This document shows positions 27,625 through 36,232 of a DNA stretch of 64,000 nucleotides, in pieces. The stretch comes from Palsa-892 sp963751615 (GTDB lineage Bacteria; Pseudomonadota; Alphaproteobacteria; Rhizobiales; Xanthobacteraceae). The DNA is taken from positions 434,001 to 498,000 of the forward strand of contig CAVVVG010000007.1 of assembly GCA_963751615.1 (NCBI GenBank). Direction: 5' to 3'. Both the position numbers and the translations under genes were made by a program. Within the stretch, counting starts at the first letter, position 1. Each line of letters starts with the position of its first letter. Below the pieces are notes generated by a model. The model worked only from the letters and a program-made list of their open reading frames with translations, had not been told where the DNA came from and searched no databases.

Positions 27625-28752
27625 TCACGCCCTTCCGTGCGTCAGGAAAACAATGTCCTTGATCAGTCTGCAAACGCCTTGCAGCAACAACAGCGCAGCG
27701 CCGATCGGCATCGTCAGCTTCACCGGCCAGTACTGCACGCCCCATTCGGTGAACGAGACTTCGTGGAGTCCGACCGCATCGGAGGCGAATTTCCAGCTGG
27801 TCCACAACAGCGTGCCGACGAAGATGAAGAAGAATACGGAGGTGATGATGTCGGCGATCGCTTTGCCGCGCGGCGAGAATTTAACGTAGAAGACGTCGAC
27901 GCGTACGTGCTGGTCGAGCTGATAGGTATAGGCGCCAGCTAGCATATATTGCATGCCGTACATAAGAAACATGCTCTCGTGCAGCCAGTTGGTGGGTGAA
28001 TTGAAGGCGAAGCGGGCAATGACCTCGTAGTAATAGCCAAAGACCGAGATCACGGCCCAATAAGCGACGAACTCTCCGACCCGCAGATTGACCCATTCAA
28101 TCTTGTCGGTGATGCGCGTATGCAGTCCCAGGGTCGGGTCTTCCTGCGTACCCACGGCCGGAATATCCGGTATCAGGGCCTCCGGCGGCGCCTTCGCCCG
28201 CTCGGCGGCTTCGTGCACGTTTGTCCGGCGCGTGAGCGACGGCAAAAGCACCGCGTCGCCCACGAGCATCGCCGCCATCAAGATAGCGAGCCAATGCGAA
28301 TAGCTGCGCCAGCGCTCGAGATCGCCTTCGGCCACGTCGAAATCGGCCCGCGCGCTCGCTATCGTCTCTTGGGCCCTTTTCATCCGTTCAATAATGTCCG
28401 GCGTCATTTCCTCCGCCGGAGACGGTTTCGCCCGATTGAAATCGGCTTGGGAAGCCTCGAGCGCCGCCCGGGTGCGGGATACATCTTCGCGGCGATCGCG
28501 GATATCGGACGTCACGAAAAGGATGGCGAGGAATACGGGGATGAAAATGAAACCCCATGCGCTCTTGAGATAAAAGCGGTGGAGCCCCATGAAGCCCGAG
28601 CATAGCCAGAACAGATAGGCGACGAAGAGCGAGGGCCCCTTCGGTACGCCCCGGCGACGCTGGCGATCGACCAAATAGATCGCAATGAGCGGGAAAACGA
28701 GCAGCGTGCCCCAATACAGCCAATGAGGCAGAACGAAATTCAGGCTTGGCAT
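27625..28752 (-). CDS. dctQ: TM2-domain / DctQ fusion, TRAP transporter small permease
   Basis: At 375 residues this is about twice the normal DctQ length. Residues about 41-82 (SLFVAYLFWLCSGFMGLHRF then YLKSAWGFIF) match a TM2 domain, a two-helix unit known in unrelated membrane proteins. Residues about 88-146 are a charged helical linker. One more helix follows at about 150-170. The DctQ four-helix part starts near residue 215 (FVAYWAVISVFGYYYEVIAR) and includes YGMQYMLAGAYTYQLDQHVR and VDVFYVKFSPRG, typical of DctQ. No in-frame start separates the two halves cleanly, so it is one polypeptide. The role of the extra domain is unknown. The gene lies between dctP and dctM. Confidence 0.88.
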   Translation of the reverse strand: MPSLNFVLPHWLYWGTLLVFPLIAIYLVDRQRRRGVPKGPSLFVAYLFWLCSGFMGLHRFYLKSAWGFIFIPVFLAILFVTSDIRDRREDVSRTRAALEASQADFNRAKPSPAEEMTPDIIERMKRAQETIASARADFDVAEGDLERWRSYSHWLAILMAAMLVGDAVLLPSLTRRTNVHEAAERAKAPPEALIPDIPAVGTQEDPTLGLHTRITDKIEWVNLRVGEFVAYWAVISVFGYYYEVIARFAFNSPTNWLHESMFLMYGMQYMLAGAYTYQLDQHVRVDVFYVKFSPRGKAIADIITSVFFFIFVGTLLWTSWKFASDAVGLHEVSFTEWGVQYWPVKLTMPIGAALLLLQGVCRLIKDIVFLTHGRA

Positions 28753-28780
28753 CGCATCCTCGGCATTCGCAAGAAGGAGC

Positions 28781-28812
28781 CGAAGGAGGCGCCAAAGCGG
28801 CGTCTCCTTCGT
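28781..28812 (-). terminator. intercistronic hairpin between dctP and dctQ
   Basis: CGAAGGAGGCGCC and GGCGTCTCCTTCG pair over 13 bases with one G-T pair around a short AAAGC loop. No T run follows. It probably protects the dctP message and lowers downstream expression, as seen in other binding-protein operons. Confidence 0.72.
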
Positions 28813-28847
28813 CGTCCGGGTAAAGAGCTAGTCTGCATCGACAGGGC

Positions 28848-29963
28848 TTAGAGATCGATCGTCAGGCCCTTGTACATGTCGGGGGTGACATAGCCGAAGG
28901 TGTGCGATTCCATCACTTCGAGTTGAAGCTTGAACAATCGCGCCGCGTCCTTGTCTTTGTTCGCCCATTTGAACCAGATCGGCACCGCGACGCGTTGGAA
29001 TTTTTCGAGATCCTGCAACGGCATGCGAATGATGGTGGTGCCGTCCTTTTCAAATTTCGACCACGCCGCCAAATCGGCTTTTTGGATCGCGGCATGATGG
29101 ACGTTGGAATAGATCTGCACCTCTTCATCGAGCCATGTCTTCATCTTGGGCGAGAGCTTGTTCCACACGTTCATGTTGACGACGAAGTCCATCAAGTCGA
29201 CCGGCTGGTAGATCGACTCGAGACCGGGAGGGCCGGTCCAGATGTATTTCGTCACCTGCTGGAAGCCGAGGTCCCAGTTGACCGCCGGACCGACATAGTC
29301 GGCCGCCTCGATGGTGCCCTTCTCCAGTGCGGAGAACACTTCGCCGCCCGGCAACAGGGTTGTCCTGGCGCCGATGGCGGCAAAACCTTCGGCGATCATG
29401 CCGCCCGGCACGCGCAGCTTGAGGTCCTTGAAGTCCTCGATCGAGCGGATCGGCTTCTTCGAGTGAACGATATTGGGGCCGTGATGAATGCGGTTGACAT
29501 ACATCAGGCCTTGTTTGGCGAAGATGTCACGAGCCGCCTGCAGGCCGCCGTTGCTGTAGAAAAAGATGTCCCAGTCATGCGGATAGCGGAGACCCAGGAG
29601 ATAAGAGGATAGAAAGGCGGTCGCCGGAAGCTTGCCGGCCCAATACAGCGTGAAGGAATTCATCGCCTCCAGCACGCCGTTCTTGACCCCGTCGATGAGC
29701 TCGAAGTCGCCGACGATTTCCTTGGCGGCGAAGCCCTTGAATTCGAGCTCCCCTCCCGTCTTTTCCTTGATGGTGCTGCACCATTGCTTGAAAGTGACCA
29801 GACCAACGCCCGCCGGCCAGGAGGTTTGCACCTTCCAGGTCGTTGTTTCGGCGGCTTCGGCGTTACGGATGTAGGGCGCGGCAACCGCCGCTCCCGCCAC
29901 GCCAATGCCCGCCGTCAAGAGTTGACGGCGCGTGGCACTACGCTCCAGCGTTTTTCCTTTCAT
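28848..29963 (-). CDS. dctP: TRAP transporter substrate-binding protein DctP
   Basis: A 371-residue periplasmic binding protein with a Tat-type leader (ERSATRRQLLTAGIGVAGAA, cleavage near AEA). Core blocks are KVQTSWPAGVGLVTFKQWCS, GGELEFKGFAAKEIVGDFEL, KDLKLRVPGGMIAEGFAAIG and the family hallmark EVFSALEKGTIEAADYVGP, whose preceding Arg normally pairs with the substrate carboxylate. Length is normal. First gene of the dctPQM operon; a strong hairpin separates it from dctQ. Substrate is inferred only to be an organic acid. A 45-base fragment of a related gene lies 190 bases upstream at 30151. Confidence 0.94.
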   Translation of the reverse strand: MKGKTLERSATRRQLLTAGIGVAGAAVAAPYIRNAEAAETTTWKVQTSWPAGVGLVTFKQWCSTIKEKTGGELEFKGFAAKEIVGDFELIDGVKNGVLEAMNSFTLYWAGKLPATAFLSSYLLGLRYPHDWDIFFYSNGGLQAARDIFAKQGLMYVNRIHHGPNIVHSKKPIRSIEDFKDLKLRVPGGMIAEGFAAIGARTTLLPGGEVFSALEKGTIEAADYVGPAVNWDLGFQQVTKYIWTGPPGLESIYQPVDLMDFVVNMNVWNKLSPKMKTWLDEEVQIYSNVHHAAIQKADLAAWSKFEKDGTTIIRMPLQDLEKFQRVAVPIWFKWANKDKDAARLFKLQLEVMESHTFGYVTPDMYKGLTIDL

Positions 29964-30150
29964 TTCATTCCCTCCCTAGGAACCGATTTATTTGTTACGG
30001 GGGCTCGGTTGCGCGCCAGGAATTTTGCATCCCAGCGAAAGCCCAATCGTATACTAATAAAGTAGAAGGTCAGAGGACAAGATGTGGCGACCCCTCTGAT
30101 GCAAGATTCTGCAAATTTGAGAACAAGCAGGAACTAAGTCAAAAGTCTTT

Positions 30151-30195
30151 GCGGTTGACATCCATCAGGCCTTGCTTGGCGAAGATATCGCGTGC
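30151..30195 (-). pseudogene. fragment of a dctP-like gene
   Basis: GCGGTTGACATCCATCAGGC and the 25 bases after it match dctP at about 29490-29534 with about five differences in 45. It is the same orientation as the intact dctP. Nothing else of the gene survives around it, so it is a remnant of a paralogue or a recombination scar. Confidence 0.6.
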
Positions 30196-30450
30196 GTGCA
30201 CCGCAATATAAACGGTCGTTCCGATTGTTGCCACGCCGAACGCGACGGTCGGCCACTATCCCCACGGCGAATATCCCGCGTCACAACGGCGCGTGCTGCC
30301 GGAAGTTGCGATCCGGTTCGCAAGCTCGACGATCAAGGTGCGATATTCAGCTGCGAGATTTTGTAATCGAACAGCGAACGCTGCGAGATCGATGCGAGTT
30401 CCAATTTCGTTACCGCGCGTTGCTGCCGACAAAAATCAATCATACCAAGC

Positions 30451-30503
30451 GCACTAGTCTGGGGGACTAGGAGTCGCGGGTTCAAATTCCGCCGCTTCGA
30501 CCA
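30451..30503 (+). other. 3'-end remnant of a tRNA or tmRNA (possible attachment site)
   Basis: A T-arm with stem GCGGG/TCCGC and loop TTCAAAT is followed by CGCTTCG, a discriminator A and CCA, the exact layout of a tRNA 3' end with encoded CCA. The matching 5' acceptor strand is not found upstream. CTAGTCTGGGGGACTAG just before forms a small hairpin, reminiscent of tmRNA 3' ends. Integrases leave such 3' pieces at island borders; no integrase gene is visible nearby. Confidence 0.5.
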
Positions 30504-30690
30504 CTACTTAGCTCGATTTGCAGGGCGTCGGTTTGCAGCCAGTTTGCAGAATTTCGGGGGCGACTTACGCGGCTCTGCAATCGTCAGACTTGCCCTAGCA
30601 AGCTGTACGGTACTTGAGTTCGCCATTACGTCTCCAAAAATTTTGGAACATTGCCGAAAGCGCTCGGAGATTTTCGGCAGATTTGTCGTT

Positions 30691-30936
30691 GGCTGGCTAC
30701 ACAGTCCCGATTGAACCGGTCTCCGTATTAAATTCCCTGCTAACAGGGAAATTTACAGGGAATTTTGCAATTTCGACAGTTCTAGCGCGCCAGAGACTCT
30801 AATTACGCACCTGATCACCGAGCATTAGAGACAAATTTCCTACGCAATGGAACGGGGAATTATTTTCACGGAATAAGAAATTCTCGACAAGGAACAGAGA
30901 ATTTCACCTCGTAATAATCGAAATCATCACCGGATG
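30691..30936 (+). repeat. dispersed repeat, copy E
   Basis: Nearly the same as copy D in its left two thirds: GATTGAACCGGTCTCCGTA, TTCCCTGCTAACAGGGAAAT, TTACAGGGAATTTTGCAATT, CTAGCGCGCCAGAGACTC and TTAGAGACAAATTTCCTACG. The right-end units have drifted (ACGGGGAATTA, ATAAGAAATTC, ACAGAGAATTTCACCTCG). Confidence 0.87.
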
Positions 30937-30986
30937 AGTTGTCATCTAACAGGCCCCCGATCGATAAGCCGCGCTGTCCTACTGCC

Positions 30987-32462
30987 CTACAAGACAGTCC
31001 TCTTCGAATAGGGAAACCAGTCAGGTTTACGTTCCTGAACGTAGTCGACATGGACATGCTTGGGCTCGCGGAACGCGTCGAGCCCTTCCGCGCCGAGTTC
31101 ACGTCCAATGCCGCTATGGCGCATGCCACCGAAAGGTGCGGCATTGTTGTCGGACAAAGGATCATTGATCCAGAAGCTCCCCGCCTTGATATTTTCCATC
31201 GCTTTCATCGCAAGCTCGAGACTCTTTGTGAAGACCGTGGCGCCGAGGCCGTATTGGGAGTTGTTTGCCTTCTCGATCGCCTCGTTCGCGTCCTTCACAT
31301 ATAAAATTGACACCACGGGGCCGAACAGCTCTTCGGTGGTGGCGACGCCGCCGTGCTTCACGTCCGCGACCACGGTCGGCTGGAAGAAATGGCCCTTGAG
31401 GCCATTCGGCTGAAAACGCTTTCCTCCTAAGAGAAGCTTCGCGCCCTCGGCCACGACTAACGATACTTGTTGCTCGAGCTTGTCGACGGCATCGGCCGAG
31501 ATCAAGGGGCCCATGTCTGTTTTTGAGTCCATGGGATTGCCGACATTTAACGTCTTGACGTGCTCAACCACACGCTTGGTGAATTCCTGCGCGAGCGGCT
31601 CGACGACATAGATGCGCTTCGATGACGTGCAGACTTGCCCAGCGTTCAAGAGCCGTGCCCAAACCGCGCCCTGTACCGCGACGTCAAGATCAGCATCCTC
31701 AAATACAAGCAGCGGATCGATGCCACCGAGTTCGAGATTGATCTTCTTTAACTGCGCGCCGGCCGTCGAAGCAATCTGTTTGCCGACCGCCGTCGAGCCG
31801 GTGAAGGCAATCATGTCGACGTCAGGATGGTTCAAAAGGATTTTTCCGGTGTCGCCGGCGCCGGTCACGATATTTACGACGCCCGGCGGGAGTACGTCGT
31901 AGACCTCGCCGAGCAAAAGGCCCGAAAGAGGGTTCTGGTGCGGCGGCTTGCAAACAACTGTGTTGCCGGCTGCGATCGCCGGCGCAACCTTCCATGCCAT
32001 CAACAGCAGAGGAAAATTGAATGGCGCGATGCACGCCACCACGCCGTAGGGCTCCTTGCGGATGAAGTTCACCTGATGATCCGCACCTGGCGGCACGGTA
32101 AGACCGAGAGATGAGCGGCCGACCTCTGCGAAATAATCGAAACACTCGGCGACCCACTGCACACAATCGATAGATTCGATGAGCGGCTTACCGGTCTCCT
32201 GAGTCATGATGGTCGCGATTACTTTCTTCCTTGCGCGAATGCGATTGGCTATTTCGTGCAGAAGGTCCGCTTTGGTCACGCCCGATGTCTTCCACCAGGC
32301 GTGTTGGGCGGCGCGCGCCGCCTTGACGGCGGCATTAACGTCGGCTTCGCCGCAGGCGGAAACGCTGTCCAGCGGTTCGAGCGTGGCGGGGTTGTGGACT
32401 TCGATCGTCGAATTCGATTTGGCAGCTATGAACTTACCATTGATGAGGATTGGCCGGACCAT
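30987..32462 (-). CDS. NAD(P)-dependent aldehyde dehydrogenase
   Basis: A 491-residue aldehyde dehydrogenase that oxidises an aldehyde to its acid. IAPFNFPLLLMAWKVAPAIA and GNTVVCKPP form the cofactor site, FTGSTAVGKQI is the nucleotide loop, ELGG holds the general base Glu, and LNAGQVCTSSKRIYV holds the catalytic Cys. The C-terminal block AAPFGGMRHSGIGRELG is complete. It lies 67 bases after a frameshifted FAD-dependent amine-oxidase-like gene on the same strand, so the substrate is probably an aminoaldehyde made by that oxidase, as in the PuuB-PuuC pair of putrescine use. That substrate call is inference. Confidence 0.92.
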   Translation of the reverse strand: MVRPILINGKFIAAKSNSTIEVHNPATLEPLDSVSACGEADVNAAVKAARAAQHAWWKTSGVTKADLLHEIANRIRARKKVIATIMTQETGKPLIESIDCVQWVAECFDYFAEVGRSSLGLTVPPGADHQVNFIRKEPYGVVACIAPFNFPLLLMAWKVAPAIAAGNTVVCKPPHQNPLSGLLLGEVYDVLPPGVVNIVTGAGDTGKILLNHPDVDMIAFTGSTAVGKQIASTAGAQLKKINLELGGIDPLLVFEDADLDVAVQGAVWARLLNAGQVCTSSKRIYVVEPLAQEFTKRVVEHVKTLNVGNPMDSKTDMGPLISADAVDKLEQQVSLVVAEGAKLLLGGKRFQPNGLKGHFFQPTVVADVKHGGVATTEELFGPVVSILYVKDANEAIEKANNSQYGLGATVFTKSLELAMKAMENIKAGSFWINDPLSDNNAAPFGGMRHSGIGRELGAEGLDAFREPKHVHVDYVQERKPDWFPYSKRTVL

Positions 32463-32529
32463 ACTCAGCTTCGATGCTCCTTGAGGTTTATGTCGACACT
32501 TCTAACTCGCGCTCGATCAAATGCTTCGG

Positions 32530-33913
32530 TCAGTGCCGCGTCAACCACTCTGCCAGCGTCTTACCGCTGGGTGGTATGCCCGTCCGCTCCGCCTTTTGAT
32601 CGATCTGCCAATAAGCGTGCTGAATAAAATGGACGCCGATATAGCGGAGGGGCTCCGGCTCCCAATTGGGCGAACGGTGATTGACGCAAGGCAGCGTCGC
32701 AATTTCGGACTTCGCGCCGGTAATGAGATCCGCAAGCACACGGCCGGAGAGATTTGTGGTCGCGACGCCGTTCCCCAGATAGCCACGAGCGCTCGCTACC
32801 CCGAGCGCCGGATCGAAGGTCATCGTCGGCATAAAATCGCGGGAAGCGCCGAGCGGACCGCCCCAGGCATGGCTGAAGCGCACATCCTTCAAACGCGGAA
32901 ACCACTTGCGGACGCTCTCCTGAAACATTCGGATCGTCGGTTTATGACGGTCGTATTCGTCGTCGATCCTCGAGCCGAAATGATAAGGCGCGCCGCGCCC
33001 ACCGAAGAGAATTCTTCCGTCGGCGGTCTTCGACATGTACTCGATGGTTAGGCGGAAGGAGTCGATGCACTCGCGATTTTTCCAGCCGATCTCGTCCCAG
33101 TCGGCCGATGAGAGCGGTTCCGTCAGCGTCATCAGCGAATAAATCGGGATCAATTGTCGATGCAGCTTGGCAAGTTGCGACAAATACGCTTCGCCGCACA
33201 GTACGATCGTCTTCGCCCGCAGATCGCCGCGCGACGTTTTCAGCGACGGATGTGCGCCGGTCGTAAAGTCCGTGACCGGGGTTTGCTCATAAATCGTCAC
33301 ACCTCGCCGCTCGACCATGCGTGCGAGGCCGCGGACGAGTTCGGCCTGGATGGATGTTCGCCGCGTCCTTGTAATAGATCGCTCCGAGCACTTCCGCGAT
33401 TTTCGCCCTTTTGTCGCTCTCCGCCTTGTCGAGCAGTTGAACATGGTCGCCAAGCCCGAGTTGTTCGAATTCTGCATGTGCTTCGTAGACAGAAGGCAGT
33501 TGGTGTGGTCCGCGCGCGACCGTCATGGCACCGCCCTTCACGAAATGAATATCGATTCCTTCCGTCGCCGCGACCCGCGCAACTTCGTCCACCGAGCTGG
33601 CCATTGCTCGGTAAAGCGAGCGCGCCTGTTCCCGACCGTAGCGCTCCGCGATCGAGCCGAGGCTGACGGGAAAGTGCGCCGTACACCACGAGCCGTTTCG
33701 TCCCGAGGCGCCGAAGCCCGCAATTTCGTTTTCGACGATCGCAATCTTCAGCGACGGTTGCCGCTCCAGAAGATAGTACGCAGTCCACAGCCCCGAATAG
33801 CCCGCTCCGAGAATTGCCACATCGACGCCGACGGAGCCGTCTAATGGAGAACGCGGCGTGAGGTCGTCACCACAGGTCTCGAGCCAATAGCTATAGGAGG
33901 CGTAATTTTTCAT
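32530..33913 (-). pseudogene. FAD-dependent amine oxidase-like (DAO/PuuB-type) gene, frameshifted
   Basis: The first frame from 33913 (MKNYASYSYWLETCGDDLTP) has the dinucleotide fold VDVAILGAGYSGLWTAYYLL and GFGASGRNGSW, typical of gamma-glutamylputrescine oxidase relatives. It fits until KDAANIHP near 33350, then the match moves to another frame, AELVRGLARMVERRGVTIYE, and continues through RILFGGRGAPYHFGSRIDDE and GYLGNGVATTNLSGRVLADL to 32530. The offset equals one extra base, probably in the GG of CCAGGCC at 33346-33352. As read, the FAD domain is cut off from the substrate domain. The restored protein would be about 460 residues. It sits between the Rieske-flavodoxin gene and the aldehyde dehydrogenase gene. 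Sequencing error is possible. Confidence 0.88.
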
Positions 33914-33960
33914 TGCTCGATCGTGGACTCGATCGCATTCAATGCCTACTGCCTCTTGTC

Positions 33961-35079
33961 TCAATCATGATCCATCCGGTCCGCCATTACCGGACGGCCC
34001 TTTAATCCACCGCGTTCGGCCATTGGGACCGGCGCCATATCGGATTTGAGCAGCTTGTCCGCGAGATCAAGACAACGCGTCGCGAGCGCAGCCGCGCCCT
34101 GTGCGAGCGCTTTCGATTCCCGCACGATCCGCACATTGTTTTCCATATCTTCGTGCGACCAGCCGCGCGAATGCGCAACATAAGGAAATTGCGGAAAGAA
34201 GAATCCGAGTTCGGCGAAGAAGCTGAGCATCGAGCCGGCGACACCTTGAATGTTGTCCTGGCCGCCGACGATGATGAAGCCCGCCACCTTGTTCCGGATT
34301 AATTGCTGTTCCTTCGAGGCGACATCGACCTGCACACAATTTAGCCGCTCGACCATCTTGAAATAAAGCGCGGAGGCGGCACCCCAGCGGATCGGCGTTG
34401 CGACGATGACGGCATCAGCCCAATGCACGAGCGCTTCATACACCTGATCCATCTCGTCCTTCGGATCCATCTGGGTGATGGAGCAGGGCCAAGTGCAGGC
34501 GCGAATGCTCTTTGAGAAATAGCCCTCGCAAGTTCGGAACTTCAGGTTGTTTAGCGTGATTAACCGCGTCTCGGCGCCTATTTTTTTTGCGGCTTTAAGC
34601 GCGTGACCGAGGAGATGATCGGAGCCGGAAAAGCGCGGGTTGTCCGCGTCCATGGCCGTCGTCGATATTCCCGCAAGGCGCAGCGGACCGGGTGCGCGCT
34701 TCGGTGTGCGCGCGAGCGGATGCGGTTCATGTGGCAACTTATTTCGCTTGGTCGGATTTGCGATGTCGATGAGCACGCGTCCATTGTCGACCTTTATAGG
34801 GAACGAGGGCACGCAATCCTCCTCGAAACCCGGTTCGCCTTTGCCGGTGACGCGGTGGAATTTCCATCCGTGCCACGGGCATTTAATATAGCCGGCGTCA
34901 TCGATGCGCCCGTCGCCAAGTGGTCCGCCAACATGGTTGCATGCATGCGAAATAGCGCCGAACACCCCGTCCTTGAACGAAATCGCGAGCGCGGTGTTTT
35001 TCGCCTTGATCGGCCGGCAAGAATGTTTGGAAAGTTCTTCGGCAGCGCCGACATCTGTCCAGTCAGGTTCGCGAGCCAT
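33961..35079 (-). CDS. Rieske [2Fe-2S] / flavodoxin-like FMN reductase fusion protein
   Basis: A 372-residue two-domain redox protein. Residues 1-105 form a Rieske ferredoxin: CNH at 47-49 and CPWH at 67-70 supply the two Cys and two His cluster ligands. After a basic Pro-rich linker (about 108-135), residues about 138-340 form a flavodoxin-like NADPH-dependent FMN reductase (STTAMDADNPRFSGSDHLLG, ITQMDPKDEMDQVYEALVHW, ADAVIVATPIRWGAASALYF, GGQDNIQGVAGSMLSFFAEL). I chose the ATG at 35079, preceded by GGGGAG at good distance, over a TTG at 35088. Being first in an operon with an amine-oxidase-like gene and an aldehyde dehydrogenase, it may pass electrons to or from flavin; the partner is unknown. 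Confidence 0.88.
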   Translation of the reverse strand: MAREPDWTDVGAAEELSKHSCRPIKAKNTALAISFKDGVFGAISHACNHVGGPLGDGRIDDAGYIKCPWHGWKFHRVTGKGEPGFEEDCVPSFPIKVDNGRVLIDIANPTKRNKLPHEPHPLARTPKRAPGPLRLAGISTTAMDADNPRFSGSDHLLGHALKAAKKIGAETRLITLNNLKFRTCEGYFSKSIRACTWPCSITQMDPKDEMDQVYEALVHWADAVIVATPIRWGAASALYFKMVERLNCVQVDVASKEQQLIRNKVAGFIIVGGQDNIQGVAGSMLSFFAELGFFFPQFPYVAHSRGWSHEDMENNVRIVRESKALAQGAAALATRCLDLADKLLKSDMAPVPMAERGGLKGRPVMADRMDHD

Positions 35080-35235
35080 GATGTGCAACTCCCCTGATGG
35101 AGGACTAAAGCCCCCTTCGCGTAGGAATTCTGCCTCACTCGCTATCCGCTTACAATCGCAGCGGCCTGCTGACGCTTGCGCTCATCGCGATCATCACCGA
35201 TCCTCAACGATCGTATTGCAGAAAGGAAGCTTACT

Positions 35236-36090
35236 GTGAGCAACCAGGATTGGCGTCCACTCCGAAAAGTTGATCTTAGCCGGCTGAGCGAGGCGCGGCT
35301 TCAAGCCCATTACGCTGCCCAATGGCTTGGGCGGGCGGCCTACGCTTATGTCCCGCCACAGTCGGACTACAGCCATACTAATCTCGGCTGGGACGACGTG
35401 CTCGACGGATTTACAACGCGCGCACTGAAAAACGATGTATGGCTCAGCTTAAAGATTGCCGACCTTACGCTCGTGTTTCTCGGCAAAGGGGGCGAAAGGG
35501 CGCAGTCCTTTTCGCTGAACAAGCGCTCAGATAAAGACGCCCGCGCATGGCTTGGTGAACAATTTGGCGCGAGAGGCATGGATGCGGGCGCTCTCGACAG
35601 GCCCTTGCCCTACAAGATTCCAGAGCACGCAATCGCCAAAGGCGCCAATTATGATACCGCCGACGCGAGCGTTGCCTTGGGTGTGCTTACAGCCTGGTTT
35701 GCCAACGCCAATCATTCACTCGGCTACATTCGCAAGCAAATGATCGGGCGGAAACTCGTGGCTTCACTTGTGCGTTGCTGGCCGCACCATTTCGATCTCG
35801 CCACCTTGATTTCGCTAGACGAAAGCGACCCAGAAAAGGCGCGCTCGGTGAATACCGGTTTGTCGCCGGGGGACGAGTATTACGGCGAACCCTATTTCTA
35901 TGTAAGCCCCTATCCGTATCCCGCCCCTGCAACACTGCCGCCCCTGCCGGAGCTTGGTCATTGGCATACGCGCGATTTCACCGCAGCGATCGCGCCTGCG
36001 AGCCGCATTGTCGAAGCCAAGGATCAGAAGTCCGAGACGAATGCCTTCTTGCAAGACGCGGTCGAGGGAGCGATTCAAGCGCTGCATTGA
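35236..36090 (+). CDS. conserved hypothetical protein, possibly DUF5996-like
   Basis: A 284-residue soluble protein with no leader. Visible pieces are RLQAHYAAQWLGRAAYAYVP near the start, a central block of VALGVLTAWFANANHSLGYI, and a C-terminal half with RCWPHHFDLATLISLDE and EYYGEPYFYVSPYPYPAP. The WPHHFDLA string plus a YxYPxP stretch recalls DUF5996-type proteins, but I am unsure. The GTG at 35236 has AAGGAAG upstream; a longer frame to 35176 is less likely. The gene is divergent from the Rieske-flavodoxin gene with a 156-base shared upstream region. Function is unknown. Confidence 0.6.
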   Translation: MSNQDWRPLRKVDLSRLSEARLQAHYAAQWLGRAAYAYVPPQSDYSHTNLGWDDVLDGFTTRALKNDVWLSLKIADLTLVFLGKGGERAQSFSLNKRSDKDARAWLGEQFGARGMDAGALDRPLPYKIPEHAIAKGANYDTADASVALGVLTAWFANANHSLGYIRKQMIGRKLVASLVRCWPHHFDLATLISLDESDPEKARSVNTGLSPGDEYYGEPYFYVSPYPYPAPATLPPLPELGHWHTRDFTAAIAPASRIVEAKDQKSETNAFLQDAVEGAIQALH

Positions 36091-36232
36091 AGCTTGCACG
36101 AAGATCTATTGCAGCTATAGGTGTTTAACTGTCGTCAAAGTTTCAAATTGCTGATTCTGCGAACGGTTTTTGAATTGGTCTCCAATCCTGGTCCCATTGA
36201 ATAGACACGGGATCATCAAAATTTGGTGTGAC

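Larger units (their letters stand above)
29964..30690. other. gene-free stretch upstream of dctP
   Basis: No intact gene. In order it holds the presumed dctP promoter, a 45-base dctP-like fragment (30151-30195), about 250 bases I cannot assign, and a tRNA/tmRNA 3'-end remnant (30451-30503) followed by sequence repeating TTTGCAG. The arrangement looks like scars of old insertions and deletions. Confidence 0.55.

Noticed and set aside
30230..30450. A possible small gene between the dctP fragment and the tRNA remnant
   Set aside because: Frames of 60-90 codons exist but have no start site, no protein-like composition and no recognisable motif.
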